Part shown: positions 1 to 9,892 of the stretch, piece after piece
Layout: the number at the start of each line of letters is the position of its first letter
Numbering within the stretch: the stretch's first letter is position 1
DNA from: Pseudolysinimonas kribbensis
Lineage (GTDB): Bacteria > Actinomycetota > Actinomycetes > Actinomycetales > Microbacteriaceae
DNA length: 64,000 bases
NCBI RefSeq assembly: GCF_030161895.1
Contig: NZ_BSVB01000001.1
Span: 2,604,001-2,668,000, forward strand
Direction: 5' to 3'
Program-made: the position numbers and the translations under genes
The notes under the pieces: generated by a model
What the model was told of the DNA's origin: nothing
The model's input: the letters and a program-made list of their open reading frames with translations, nothing else
The model's database searches: none

Positions 1-687
1 CTCAGCCGCCTCCTGCGCCGCCTGGAGGGCGACGGCCTGGTGACCACGACCGCCGATCCGGATGACGCACGCCGTCGGATCGCCCGGCTCACCGCGGCGG
101 GCTCGCGGGCGTGGCGCGACCTGGAGGAGCGCTCCGACCGGGTCGCGCACGACATCCTGGCGCCGCTGTCCGGTTCGAGCCGCGCCCGGCTGGCCGACGC
201 GTTGCGCACCGCCGACGCACTGGTCCGCGCCGCGACCGTGCGGTTCGCGGAGGTGGACGCGGGGCAGCAGCAGGCGCGAGCGGCGATGGACGCCTACTTC
301 GCCGAGCTCGCCGAGCGGTTCCCCGCCGGATTCGATCCCGGCCCGCCCGCCGATCCGGCCGTGTACGCCCCGCCGAACGGCCGGTTCTTCGTCGCCGCCT
401 CGGACGGGGTCGCGATCGCCTGCGGCGGCATCCAGCGCCTCGGCGACCGGGTGGCCGAGATCAAGCGGATGTGGGTCGATCCCGCCTGGCGGGGCCGCGG
501 CATCGCGACGCGCCTGCTGACCCACCTGGAGCGCACCGCCGCCGCCGACGGCTTCGACGTCGTGCGGCTCGACACGAACCCGGTGCTCGCCGAGGCGATC
601 GCCATGTACCGGCGCGCGGGCTATCGGGAGATCCCGCGCTACAACGACAATCCCTACGCGGGGCTCTGGTTCGAGAAGGCCGTCTGA
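1..687 (+). CDS. MarR-type HTH / GNAT acetyltransferase fusion (5' end outside window)
   Basis: The reading frame is open from the first base, so the N-terminus lies outside the window. The visible start, LSRLLRRLEGDGLVTT, is the recognition-helix and wing part of a MarR winged helix, followed by the PDDARRRIARLT wing strand. The C-terminal half (window residues about 120-225) is a GNAT fold: KRMWVDPAWRGRGIATRLL carries the acetyl-CoA-binding R/Q-x-x-G-x-G/A pattern, and DTNPVLAEAIAMYRRAGY is the usual C-terminal strand and helix. MarR-GNAT fusions are known in actinobacteria. The regulator half probably controls transcription while the GNAT half acetylates an unknown small molecule or protein. 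An internal GTG at 40 is unlikely to be the true start because it would cut the winged helix. Substrate and targets cannot be read from the sequence. Confidence 0.85.
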   Translation, partial: LSRLLRRLEGDGLVTTTADPDDARRRIARLTAAGSRAWRDLEERSDRVAHDILAPLSGSSRARLADALRTADALVRAATVRFAEVDAGQQQARAAMDAYFAELAERFPAGFDPGPPADPAVYAPPNGRFFVAASDGVAIACGGIQRLGDRVAEIKRMWVDPAWRGRGIATRLLTHLERTAAADGFDVVRLDTNPVLAEAIAMYRRAGYREIPRYNDNPYAGLWFEKAV

Positions 688-745
688 GCGGCGCTCCACC
701 CGCGGGTGGACGCGGTGGTCGGCGGCCGCCCGTAACATCGAACGA

Positions 746-3700
746 GTGGCACTCGAGCGGATGATCACGGCGCTGGAGCGCGCCCACGTGCTGGATGCGG
801 CCCTCGAGTCCGCACATCGCGACGCCGACTTCTCGCTCATCGAGGGGCTCCGCGTTCCGCTGCTGGCAGCGCTGCTGCGGGCGCGGGGAACGGCGTCCGC
901 GCTGCTCGCGGTGACCGCGACCAGTCGCGAGGCGCAGGCGGTGCTCGATGCCCTGCACTGCTACGCGCCGGATGCGACGGTGCTCGAACTGCCCGCCTGG
1001 GAGACGCTGCCGCACGAGCGTCTGTCGCCGAGCGCCGAGACCGTCGGGCGCCGGCTGCACGCGTTGCGTGCCGCGAAGCAGTGGGATCGCGCGGCACCGT
1101 TCGTGCTCGTCGCGAGCGTGCGATCCGCGCTGCAGCCGCTCGCCCCCGGCCTGGCGGACCTCGAGCCGCTCGAGCTGCGCGCCGGCGGCCGCGGCTACGA
1201 CCTCGCGGCGCTCGCGGGCCGGCTCGTCGAGATCGCCTACACGCGCGTCGACCTCGTCACCCGCCGGGGCGAGTTCGCGGTGCGCGGCGGCATCCTCGAC
1301 GTGTTCCCGCCCGCGGCCGAGCACCCGCTGCGAGCCGAGTTCTTCGGCGACGAGCTCGAGGCGCTGCGGGCGTTCTCGGTCGCGGATCAGCGCTCGCTGC
1401 CCGAGACCGTCGGGCACGCGGAGCTCGGACCGGCCCGCGAGCTGCTGCTGACCGACGCGGTGCGCCAACGGGCGGCCGAGATGCAGAGCGAGTTCCCGAC
1501 GCTGCAGCAGATGCTCGCGAAGATCGCGGAGGGCATCCCGGTCGAGGGCATGGAGTCGCTCGCGCCCGCGCTGCTCGACCGGCTCGTGCCGCTCACCGAC
1601 TACCTGCCTCCGGATGCCGCGATCGCCGTGCTCGGTCCCGAGCGCGTCGCGACCCGGGCCCTGCATCTCGGCGAGACCAACCGCGAGTTCCTCGACGCCG
1701 CGTGGAGCGCCGCGACGGCGGGTGCGCAGGCGCCGATCGACCTCGGCGCGGGCGACTTCCTCTCCGTGAACGGGCTGCGCACGGCCGCCGGCGACCGCAC
1801 GTGGTGGACGTTCAGCCCGTTCGACGCGGGCGACGAGGAGGGCATCCGCGTCGACGCCGAGCCCGTCCCGGCGTTCGCGGGCCGCGCGGAGGGCGCCGCC
1901 GACCACGTCGTCGAGCTGCTGCGCGACGGCTGGACCGTCGCGGTCGCGACCGCGGGAACCGGCCTGGTCGAGCGCGCGGCCGACGTGCTCGCCGGGCGCG
2001 AGGCGGCGGGTCGTCCGGTCGAGACCTTCCCCGCCGATCCCGAGCCGGGAGTCGCCTACCTGGTGAAGGGTGCGCTCGAGGCGGGCTTCGAGCTGCCCGA
2101 GGCGCGGTTCGCGGTGCTGAGCGAGGCGGAGTTCTACGGCCGCACCGCGGGCGTCGACTCGCGCCAGGTCAAGCGGCTCGCCAGCCGTCGCCGCAACGTC
2201 GTCGATCCGCTCCAGCTGCGGCCGGGCGACATCGTCGTGCACCAGACGCACGGCATCGGGCGGTTCGTCGAGCTCGTCAAGCGCGAGGTCGCCTCGGGCG
2301 AGCGCACGGCGCGCGGCCCGCTCGGCACGAGCGTCACGACGGCGAAGGTGGAGCGCGAGTACCTCGTGCTGGAGTACGCGCCGTCCAAGCGCGGCATGCC
2401 GGGCGACCGGCTGTTCGTGCCGATGGACCAGCTCGACCTGCTGACCCGGTACGTCGGCGGCGAGGCGCCCACGCTCAGCAAGATGGGCGGCTCCGACTGG
2501 GCGGCCGCGAAGGGCCGCGCACGCAAGGCGGTGCGCGACATCGCGGTCGAGCTCGTCAAGCTCTACTCCGCCCGGATGGCGAGCGTCGGCCACGCGTTCG
2601 GTCCCGACACCCCGTGGCAGCGCGAGCTCGAGGAGGCGTTCCCGTTCGTCGAGACGCCCGACCAGCTGCAGACGATCGACGAGGTCAAGGCCGACATGCA
2701 GCGGCCGATCCCGATGGACCGCCTCATCTCGGGCGACGTCGGCTACGGCAAGACCGAGGTCGCGGTGCGTGCCGCGTTCAAGGCCGTGCAGGAGGGCAAG
2801 CAGGTCGCGATGCTCGTGCCGACCACCTTGCTCGTGCGCCAGCACATGGAGACCTTCGCCGAGCGGTTCGCGGGATTCCCGGTACATCTGCGCGCGCTGT
2901 CCCGGTTCCAGACCGACAAGGAGGCCAAGGACACGATCGCCGGCCTCGCGTCGGGCGAGGTGGATGTCGTGATCGGCACGCACCGGCTGCTGTCGGACGG
3001 CATCCGGTTCAAAGACCTGGGGCTCGTCATCATCGACGAGGAGCAGCGCTTCGGGGTGGAGCACAAGGACGCCCTGAAGAAGCTCAAGACCAACGTCGAC
3101 ATCCTCGCGATGTCGGCCACGCCGATCCCGCGCACGCTCGAGATGGCGGTGACGGGCATCCGCGAGATGTCGACGCTCGCGACGCCGCCGGAGGACCGGC
3201 ACCCGATCCTCACCTATGTCGGCGCCTACAACGACAAGACGGTCGCGGCGGCGGTCCGGCGCGAGCTGCTGCGCGAGGGGCAGGTGTTCTTCGTGCACAA
3301 CCGGGTGTCGTCGATCAACCGGGTCGCGGCGCAGCTGGCGGAGCTCGTGCCCGAGGCGCGCATCGCGGTCGCGCACGGGCAGCTCAGCGAGCACGTGCTC
3401 GAGCAGGTCATCGTCGACTTCTGGGAGCGCCGGTTCGACGTGCTCGTGACGACGACGATCATCGAGACGGGCATCGACATCGCCAACGCGAACACGCTCA
3501 TCATCGATCGTGCCGACAAGTACGGCCTCAGCCAGCTGCACCAGATCCGCGGCCGGGTCGGGCGCGGCCGGGAGCGCGCGTACGCGTACTTCCTCTACGA
3601 CGACGACAAGCCGCTGAGCGAGACGGCGACCGACCGGCTCGAGACCATCGCGGCGAACAACGAGCTCGGCGGCGGCATGCAGATCGCCCTCAAGGACCTC

Positions 3701-4305
3701 GAGATCCGCGGCGCCGGCAACCTGCTCGGCGGCGAGCAGTCCGGGCACATCGCCGGGGTGGGGTTCGACCTCTACCTGCGGATGATCGGGGAGGCCGTGA
3801 GCGCCTTCCGCGGCGACGTCGTCGAGGGGCAGACCGAGCTGCGGCTCGAGCTGCCGGTCGACGCGCACCTGCCCGAGGACTACATCGAGTCGGAGCGGCT
3901 GCGCCTCGAGGCCTATCAGAAGCTGTCCACCGCCGCGGCGGCGACGAGCGCCGACGACGCCATCGACGCGGTGCTCGAGGAGCTGCGCGACCGGTACGGC
4001 GAGCCGCCCGAGCAGGTGGCCAACCTGATCGACGTCTCGCGGCTGCGGCGCCGGGCGCAGAAGGCCGGGCTGTCGGACGTCGTGGCGATGGGCGGCAACC
4101 TGCGGATCGCCCCGGCCGAGCTGCCCGACTCCTCCAGGTGCGGCTGCAGCGGCTCTACCCGGGGGCGCGGCTGTTCGGGCAGGCGAAGGCGCTGAGCGTG
4201 CCGCTGCCGAAGGATCTCGAGGATGCCGCCCTCGTCGCCTGGGTCGGCGACCTCCTCGACGCGATCTTCCCGATCCCCGTGCCCGCCACCGAGCCGGTCG
4301 AGTAG
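746..4305 (+). CDS. mfd: Transcription-repair coupling factor Mfd (frameshifted near 4131)
   Basis: Mfd releases RNA polymerase stalled at DNA lesions and recruits UvrA. Repaired length is 1186 aa, normal for the family. Visible parts are the N-terminal UvrB-like module, the polymerase-interaction domain from about residue 490 (LRPGDIVVHQTHGIGRFVEL), the translocase Walker A GDVGYGKTE near 661, the DEEQ box, and motif VI with QIRGRVGR. The frame breaks near 4131, where PAELPDS runs out of frame. Adding one C to the short C run restores LQVRLQRLYPGARLFGQAK through to the TAG at 4305. The GTG at 746 is taken as start; an ATG lies five codons downstream at 761. The last codons (Val-Glu-stop) come from a REP-like repeat that overlaps the gene end. 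The break is probably a sequencing error because this is a conserved single-copy repair gene. Confidence 0.95.
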
Positions 4306-4327
4306 CCGCGGCCCGGCGTATCGAGAC
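4296..4327. repeat. REP-like intergenic repeat, copy 1
   Basis: GGTCGAGTAG at the left and GTATCGAGAC at the right frame a GC-rich centre. The same two ends recur at 59557-59591 and, inverted, at 59611-59646, with a half copy at 5758-5767. The left end overlaps the last codons of mfd and supplies Val-Glu-stop. Confidence 0.6.
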
Positions 4328-4331
4328 GCCC

Positions 4332-5744
4332 ATGACGACCGTGCGCGCCTGGCTCGACGCCAACCGCCCCCGCATCCGGCTCGCCGTCGGCACCGCCGTC
4401 GTGACGATCCTCGCGATGGTGCTCACGCTGCTGTCGACGTTCGCGCTCGTGCCGGAGCTCGGCCCCGCGGTGCTCGGGGCGATGCTGACCCTGACCCTGG
4501 CGCGCAGCCAGCTGGAGAAGGATGCCCGCGGCCGCATCGAGGCGGCGGTCGCCCTCCCGGTCATCGGCCTCGCCGCGGCGGGCATCGGCACCCTGCTGCT
4601 GCGCGCGCCGATCGTGGGCGCCGTCGTCTACGTGCTCGGCATGATGCTCTCGATCTGGCTGCGCCGGTTCGGCGCCGTTCCGCGCCGGATCGGCGCCCTG
4701 CTCGTGCTGCCCTTCGTCGCCCTGCTGGTCACACCGGTGCCGGTGCCGCAGCATCCGGTCGGGCCGCTCGCCGGCGTGGCGTGGCTGGTGCCGCCGGTCG
4801 TCGCGCTCGTGGCGTTCGCGTGGGTGACGCTGCTGCAGGTGGGTGCGCGGGCGATCCGGCTGCTGCCGCCGCGGCAGCCGACCTGGGAGCGCCCCGACCC
4901 GGCTCCGCGCGCCGCCGACGCTCCGCGCGTGCGGGTGACGCCGACCGACAAGCTCGCGCTGCAGATGGGGATCTCGCTCGCCCTGGCCTTCGTGATCGGT
5001 TTCGTGTTCTTCGGCGACCGCTGGGCCTGGATCGTGCTCACCGTCGTCGTCGTCACGATCGGCAACGCCGGGCGTGCCGACGTCCTCTACAAGGGCATCC
5101 AGCGCCTGGGCGGCGCCGCGGTCGGCACGCTGCTCGCGCTCGCGCCGGCCGCGCACCTGGGGCCTCCGACCGTCGGCACGACGGCTGCGCTCATCGCGAT
5201 CGTGTTCCTCGCGGTGCTGCTGCGCGAGTTCGCCTACGTCTGGTGGGCTCTGTTCTTCACCCTCGCGATCGCGCTCGTGCAGGCGTTCGGCGGCGCGGTG
5301 GGCGGCGGGGGCGGCGGGTTCCTGCTGGGGGAGCGGCTCGAGGAGATCCTCATCGGCTCGGTCCTCGCGCTCGCCGTCGCCTGGCTCGTGCTGCCGATCC
5401 GATCGGAGGGAACGATCCGGCGCCGGCTCGGGGCGGTGCTCGCGGCGCTGCAGGAGCGGATGGCGGTGCAGGACGACGCGACCGCCCACGACCTGCGCGG
5501 CGCGCTGGCCGATCTCGCGAGGGCGTCGAAGCCGTACGACGCCTGGCTGCGGATCGCGCGTCGCGCCCGGCGTCCGCGCGCCGCGCGCTGGATCGCGACG
5601 ACGCGCGACTGCGTCGACCTCGGTCGCCACGGAGCCGATGCCGAGGCGCGGAAGCTCCTGGGCGCTGCGCGCCGGGCGTTGCGCGCGCCCGACGAGCTGC
5701 AGGCCGCACTCGACGCCCTTCGCACCCACCTGGAACGGGAGTAG
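4332..5744 (+). CDS. FUSC-family integral membrane protein
   Basis: The 470-aa protein has an N-terminal block of hydrophobic helices (about residues 17-165), a polar linker, and a second block (about 215-350) including ALQMGISLALAFVIGFVFF and ALIAIVFLAVLLREFAYVWW, followed by a soluble C-terminal helical tail. This two-block layout is typical of FUSC/aromatic-acid-exporter-like proteins, which are inner-membrane proteins linked to efflux of aromatic or other organic acids; the substrate is not predictable here. A glycine run (VGGGGGGF, near residue 320) breaks the second block. It begins 26 bases after the mfd stop, within the REP-like repeat zone, and converges on the CPBP gene. Start ATG at 4332. 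Confidence 0.75.
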   Translation: MTTVRAWLDANRPRIRLAVGTAVVTILAMVLTLLSTFALVPELGPAVLGAMLTLTLARSQLEKDARGRIEAAVALPVIGLAAAGIGTLLLRAPIVGAVVYVLGMMLSIWLRRFGAVPRRIGALLVLPFVALLVTPVPVPQHPVGPLAGVAWLVPPVVALVAFAWVTLLQVGARAIRLLPPRQPTWERPDPAPRAADAPRVRVTPTDKLALQMGISLALAFVIGFVFFGDRWAWIVLTVVVVTIGNAGRADVLYKGIQRLGGAAVGTLLALAPAAHLGPPTVGTTAALIAIVFLAVLLREFAYVWWALFFTLAIALVQAFGGAVGGGGGGFLLGERLEEILIGSVLALAVAWLVLPIRSEGTIRRRLGAVLAALQERMAVQDDATAHDLRGALADLARASKPYDAWLRIARRARRPRAARWIATTRDCVDLGRHGADAEARKLLGAARRALRAPDELQAALDALRTHLERE

Positions 5745-5757
5745 CGCGCTCGACCGC

Positions 5758-5767
5758 CTACTCGACC
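5758..5767. repeat. REP-like repeat, half copy
   Basis: CTACTCGACC is the inverted left end of the repeat seen at 4296 and 59557. It forms the Val-Glu-stop end of the minus-strand CPBP gene, exactly as the other copies do for mfd, the LVIVD gene and the FAH gene. Confidence 0.5.
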
Positions 5768-6501
5768 CGCTCGCGGGCCGTGCCCAGCAGCACCGGGATC
5801 AGCACGAGCGAGCGCAGGTCGATGAGCGCGTGCAGCAGGATCGGCACGACGATGAGCCCCGTCACCACATAGAGCGCCGACAGCACGAGCCCCAGCACGG
5901 TCGCGAACAGCACGCCGGTCCACCGCTGATAGACGTGCAGCAGGCCGAACACCAGCGACGCGGCGAGGAACGCGACCGGCCCGTTCGGCACGATCCCGAA
6001 GATCAGTGCCGGCATCGCGAGCCGGAACATCGTCTCCTCGAACACCCCCGCCGACAGCCCGAGGCCGAGCCCGTACGGCAGCTCGTCGCGGTTGCGCGGC
6101 AGCAGCGCCCGGATGTCACCGATCGCCGGGATCTCGTCGATCCGCCCGCGCAGCAGCACCAGCGGCAGCACGATCCCCACGACGAACGCGATCGGCAGTC
6201 CGATCGCGAGGCCCGCACCGAATCCGGAGTCGAGCTGCGCGCGCAGCCAGGCCATCGGCGCCCAGCGCTGCGCGTCGCGGAGGGTGGGGCCCAGGATCGT
6301 CCAGGTCGCCAGCAGCACGACGGCCGACATCCCGCCCATGACGACGACCGACTCGATCAGCCAGCGCCGATAGACGCGCTGCCGGCTGCGGGTCGCGCGC
6401 AGTCGCCGGAACCGGGCCCACTCCCGCCGTTCCCGGCGCACCGCTCGCGCGAGGAGGAACGCCAGCACGAGCACGAGCAGGGCGAGCAGGGCGAGGCGCA
6501 C
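5758..6501 (-). CDS. CPBP-family intramembrane metalloprotease
   Basis: About 247 aa with an N-terminal helix (LALLALLVLVLAFLLARAV) and several further membrane segments. The conserved CPBP/Abi motif 1 is visible as FEETMFRL (EExxxR), the second motif is around FGLLHVYQR with a membrane histidine, and the third is HALIDL near the C-terminus. Members are CAAX-prenyl-protease-like membrane peptidases, and in bacteria they often serve bacteriocin immunity or protein maturation; the substrate is unknown. A GTG at 6501 is chosen because GGGAGG lies 8 bases before it and translation enters directly into the first helix. The gene ends in a copy of the REP-like repeat (Arg-Val-Glu-stop) and converges on the FUSC gene. 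Confidence 0.75.
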   Translation of the reverse strand: MRLALLALLVLVLAFLLARAVRRERREWARFRRLRATRSRQRVYRRWLIESVVVMGGMSAVVLLATWTILGPTLRDAQRWAPMAWLRAQLDSGFGAGLAIGLPIAFVVGIVLPLVLLRGRIDEIPAIGDIRALLPRNRDELPYGLGLGLSAGVFEETMFRLAMPALIFGIVPNGPVAFLAASLVFGLLHVYQRWTGVLFATVLGLVLSALYVVTGLIVVPILLHALIDLRSLVLIPVLLGTARERVE

Positions 6502-6583
6502 GTCACCATCCTCCCGTGCGGGAATGCGCCGATTGGCGCCCGACTTGCATCCGGGGGATCCTTGCCCGACGGAAGGAATGCGG

Positions 6584-8032
6584 GTGGCTCGAAGCGAGGT
6601 CGGACTGCGGTCGGAGCGCGGCCCCATCCTGCTCGGCGCGATGACCTCGACGGCGCTCATCGCCATCGACTCGACGATCCTCGCCACGGCGGTCCCGTCG
6701 GTCGTGAAGGACCTCGGCGGCTTCTCGCAGTTCCCGTGGCTGTTCTCGATCTACCTGCTCGCCCAGGCCGTGCTCGTGCCGGTGTACTCCAAGCTCGCCG
6801 ACATGGTCGGCCGCAAGCCGATCATGATCTTCGGCATCCTGCTGTTCCTGGTCGGGTCGGTGCTGTGCGGCGCCGCCTGGAACATGACCGCGCTCATCGT
6901 CTTCCGCGCGGTGCAGGGCCTCGGCGCCGGCGCGGTGCAGCCGATGTCGATGACGATCATCGGCGACATCTACACGGTCGAGGAGCGCGCCCGCGTGCAG
7001 GGCTACGTGGCGAGCATCTGGGGCATGGCCTCGGTGGTCGGGCCGGCGCTCGGCGGTGTCTTCTCGCAGTTCCTCACCTGGCGGTGGATCTTCTTCGTCA
7101 ACGTGCCCGTCTGCATCCTGGCCCTCGTGCTCATCGCGCGCGGCTATCACGAGACGGTCGCGCACCGGCGGCACCGCATCGACGTGCCGGGCGCGGTGCT
7201 GCTCACGGTCGGGTCGAGCTCGGTCATCCTCGGACTGCTCGAGGGCGGCGAGGGATGGCCGTGGCTCTCGGTGCCGGGCGTCGCCGTCTTCGTCGTCGGC
7301 ATCCTCGCCCTCGTCGGGTTCGTGCTCGTCGAACGCCGCGCGGCCGAACCGGTGCTCTCGCTCGAGGTGCTGAGTCGTCGGGTGGTGCTGACCGCGGCGC
7401 TCGTGGCCGGCGCCGTCGGCGCCGCGACCATCGGACTCAGCTCCTACGTGCCCACCTACCTCCAGCGCACGCTCGGCACATCGCCGATCGTCTCGGGGCT
7501 CGCGGTGGCCGCCCTGACGCTCGGCTGGCCGATCGCCGCCGCGCTCGCCGGGCGGCTCTACCTTCGCTACGGATTCCGCACGACGTGCCTGGTCGGCATC
7601 CTGGTCTCCACGACGGGTGCGATCACGCTCGCCGCCGTCGGCATGACGCCCTCGCTGATCGCGGTGATGATCGCCTGCTTCGTGACGGGCTGGGGCTTCG
7701 GCTGGTGCGTCTCGCCGGCGCTGGTGGCGGCGCAGTCCAGCGTGATGTGGAATGAGCGCGGCGTCGTGACCGGTGTGCAGGCCTTCGGCCGGTCGATCGG
7801 GAGCGCGGTCGGTGCGGCGGTGCTCGGCGCGGTCGCCAACGCGGTGATCGCGATCTCCGGCCGCGGTTCGAGCGACCCGCACGCCGTGACGGTCGCGTCG
7901 ACGTGGGTGTTCGTCGCGGTCGCCGTCTTCGTCGCCCTCACGATCGCCACGGTGCTCAGGATGCCGCGGCTCCCACCGCCGAAGCGCGACCCGATCACGG
8001 GGTCGATCCAGACGATCGAACCGGCCGCATAG
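6584..8032 (+). CDS. MFS transporter, DHA2-type drug/H+ antiporter
   Basis: About 482 aa, with roughly 14 hydrophobic segments. The first helix contains the DHA2 signature MTSTALIAIDSTILATAVPS. The loop between helices 2 and 3 has the MFS motif KLADMVGRKP, and RAVQGLGAGAVQP is the motif-B arginine helix. It is likely an inner-membrane exporter of hydrophobic drugs or metabolites driven by the proton gradient. ATG at 6578 follows GGAAGG by only one base, whereas GTG at 6584 sits 7 bases after it, so GTG 6584 is preferred. It is divergent from the CPBP protease. No dedicated regulator lies beside it. Confidence 0.8.
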   Translation: MARSEVGLRSERGPILLGAMTSTALIAIDSTILATAVPSVVKDLGGFSQFPWLFSIYLLAQAVLVPVYSKLADMVGRKPIMIFGILLFLVGSVLCGAAWNMTALIVFRAVQGLGAGAVQPMSMTIIGDIYTVEERARVQGYVASIWGMASVVGPALGGVFSQFLTWRWIFFVNVPVCILALVLIARGYHETVAHRRHRIDVPGAVLLTVGSSSVILGLLEGGEGWPWLSVPGVAVFVVGILALVGFVLVERRAAEPVLSLEVLSRRVVLTAALVAGAVGAATIGLSSYVPTYLQRTLGTSPIVSGLAVAALTLGWPIAAALAGRLYLRYGFRTTCLVGILVSTTGAITLAAVGMTPSLIAVMIACFVTGWGFGWCVSPALVAAQSSVMWNERGVVTGVQAFGRSIGSAVGAAVLGAVANAVIAISGRGSSDPHAVTVASTWVFVAVAVFVALTIATVLRMPRLPPPKRDPITGSIQTIEPAA

Positions 8033-8051
8033 CCCGCGTAACGTGGCGCGC

Positions 8052-8707
8052 ATGACCGCGCCGGATCCGCAGCTCGCCCCGCATCCGCAGCTGGACGGGC
8101 TGATCGCGACGCTCGAGCGCCTGCGCGCGCCGGGCGGCTGCGCGTGGGACCGCGCGCAGACCCACGAGTCGCTGGTGCGCTACCTCGTCGAGGAGAGCGC
8201 CGAGCTCGTCGAGGCGATCGAGGCGGGCGACCGCGACGAGCGGATCGAGGAGCTCGGCGACGTGCTCTACCAGGTGCTGTTCCACGCGGACATCGCGCGC
8301 GAAGCGGGGAGTTCACGATCGACGACGTCGCCGAGCACATGACCCGCAAGATGGTGGGCCGGCATCCGCACGTGTTCGGCGACGTGGTGGCCGACACCCC
8401 GGAGGCAGTGGCGGTCACCTGGGAGAAGCTCAAGGCGGTCGAGAAGGCGCACCGCACCTCGGTGCTCGACGGCATCCCGCCCGGCATGCCCGCGCTGGCG
8501 CTCGCCGAGAAGGTCGTCGGCCGTGCGGCGAAGGTGGGCGTCGTGCCGGATGCCGCTCCGGTGCCCGCGACCGAGGACGAGCTGGGCGCGCACCTGCTCG
8601 CGATCGTGACCGGGGCGCGGGATGCCGGGCTCGACCCGGAGCGCGCGCTGCGATCCGCGATCCGCGGGTTGCAGTCCGAGGTGCGCGCCGCGGAGGCCGC
8701 CGGATGA
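8052..8707 (+). CDS. mazG: Nucleoside triphosphate pyrophosphohydrolase MazG (frameshifted near 8309)
   Basis: MazG hydrolyses (d)NTPs to the monophosphate and PPi, clearing damaged nucleotides and affecting the stringent response. The MazG core is plain: CAWDRAQTHESLVRYLVEE, then EExxE/ExxD metal-binding helices (EESAEL, EELGDVLYQV). Repaired length is 218 aa, so this is the short actinobacterial form with one intact MazG domain. The frame breaks in the G run 8306-8309; one extra G restores AREAGEFTIDDVAEHMTRKM. The stop TGA overlaps the ATG of the next gene (ATGA at 8704), implying translational coupling. The loss is most simply a sequencing error. Confidence 0.92.
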
Positions 8708-9293
8708 CCGCGGTGGCGCCGGACGCCTCCGTCGATCCCTCCGCGATCGTCCGGGGCGACGTGCGGATCGGCGCGCGCAGCCGGTGCTCGCGGGCGCGAT
8801 CCTCGATGCGGGCGACGGGGTGCTCGCCGTGGGCGAATCGGTGATCGTCATGGAACAGGCGGTGCTGCGCGCCAGCGCACGCTTCGCGCTGACCGTCGGA
8901 GATCACGTGCTCATCGGCCCCCACGCATCGGTGTCGGGCGCCTGGATCGACGACGAGGTGTTCGTCGCGACGAACGCGGCGATCTTCCCGGGTGCGGTGC
9001 TGGGCCGTGGCGCCGAGGTGCGCGTCAACGGCGTCGTCCAGGTGCGCACGCGGCTGGAGGCCGGCGCCACGGTGCCGATCGGCTGGGTCGCGGTCGGGGA
9101 TCCCGCCCCCATCCTGCCGCCGGATCGCCACGACGAGATCTGGGCGGCGCAGGAGCCCCTCGACTTCCCCGGCACCGTGTTCGGCGTCGATCGCAATGCC
9201 CCGGATGCCATGGTGCAGCTCACGGAGCGGTACAGCCGCGCGATCGAGCGGCTCAGTCGCTCTGTTCCGCGAGGCGCTCGCGATAGGCGCTGA
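8704..9293 (+). CDS. Gamma-carbonic-anhydrase-like hexapeptide-repeat protein (frameshifted near 8784)
   Basis: The protein has left-handed beta-helix hexapeptide repeats of the LbetaH fold, as in gamma carbonic anhydrases and YrdA/PaaY-like proteins. Typical turns are IGARSRVLAGAIL, VGDHVLIGPHASVSGAWI, VFVATNAAIFPGAVL and VRVNGVVQV. The repaired protein is 196 aa. Losing one G in CCGG(G)TG at 8783 breaks the frame; restoring it joins DVRIGARSR to VLAGAILDAGDGVLAVGES. Only some of the zinc-ligand histidines of true gamma enzymes are evident (GPHA is present, the others are not), so catalysis is uncertain. It overlaps mazG by ATGA and runs about 40 bases into the 3' end of the convergent CGNR gene. 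Confidence 0.75.
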
Positions 9294-9810
9294 CGTTCAT
9301 CCGGTTGCCGCAGCGCAGGCTGCAGAATCGCTTCGATCCGTTGCGCGAGAGGTCGACGAACACGCCCTCGCAGTCGTGCGCCTCGCACGTGCGCAGCTGC
9401 GACGTGGCAGCCGCGCGGATGACGTCGACGAACCCCATCGCGGCCTCCACCCGGATGCGCTCGGCGAGCGGCGCGTCGAGGCTCGTCGCGTGGATGTGCC
9501 AGTCGAGGTGGTCGTGCCGCACGAGCTGGGGGAGGGCGCCGGCATCCACGAGCATCCGGTTGACCTCGGCCACCGCCTCGTCCTTGCGCAGCCGCCAGAG
9601 GCTGCGCAGCTGCGCCCGCGCCGCGCGCACCTCCTCGAGCTCCGCCTCGTCGGCGTCGTGCCGCCCCGAGTACCCGTACTCGTCGAGCAGCCAGGCGAGC
9701 TGCTCCGGGGTCTCGAGCTCGTCGGCGCCGCTCGCGGAGGCCGTCGGCACGGTGTTGGCCAGCGCCACGACGAACGCGAGCGAGGCCTCCGTGTCATCAC
9801 TGAAACGCAC
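9253..9810 (-). CDS. CGNR zinc-finger regulator (ABATE/CGNR family)
   Basis: The 185-aa protein has an N-terminal helical ABATE-like domain and a C-terminal CGNR zinc finger. The finger reads CEAHDCEGVFVDLSRNGSKR then CSLRCGNRMNVSAYRER, giving four cysteines (about residues 142, 147, 163, 167) and the eponymous Cys-Gly-Asn-Arg. Members are putative transcription regulators, often next to exporters or metabolic genes. Here it is divergent from an EamA transporter with an 82-bp gap holding CTCCTGACG / CGTCAGGAG half-sites, so it probably regulates the pair and itself. The start is GTG at 9810, preceded by CAGGAG at a spacing of 5, which is itself part of the inverted repeat. Confidence 0.8.
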   Translation of the reverse strand: MRFSDDTEASLAFVVALANTVPTASASGADELETPEQLAWLLDEYGYSGRHDADEAELEEVRAARAQLRSLWRLRKDEAVAEVNRMLVDAGALPQLVRHDHLDWHIHATSLDAPLAERIRVEAAMGFVDVIRAAATSQLRTCEAHDCEGVFVDLSRNGSKRFCSLRCGNRMNVSAYRERLAEQSD

Positions 9811-9815
9811 TTTGA

Positions 9816-9847
9816 CTCCTGACGGTGGCGACCGCTAGCGTCAGGAG
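9816..9847. promoter_or_regulatory. Inverted repeat between CGNR regulator and EamA exporter
   Basis: CTCCTGACG (9816-9824) and CGTCAGGAG (9839-9847) form a perfect 9-bp inverted repeat with a 14-base spacer. A related half-site, CCCTGACGC, lies downstream at about 9863-9871. It sits in the divergent gap, so it is a candidate operator. One arm also doubles as the Shine-Dalgarno of the CGNR gene, which weakens the case. Confidence 0.45.
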
Positions 9848-9892
9848 CATAACCCCGATAGACCCTGACGCCGTGGCGGGAGAGGAGCGTGC

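Noticed and set aside
461..4591. Long antisense open frame (about 1376 codons) opposite mfd
   Set aside because: It is a GC-rich shadow of mfd: repetitive Arg/His/Asp/Leu content, no domain, no ribosome site.
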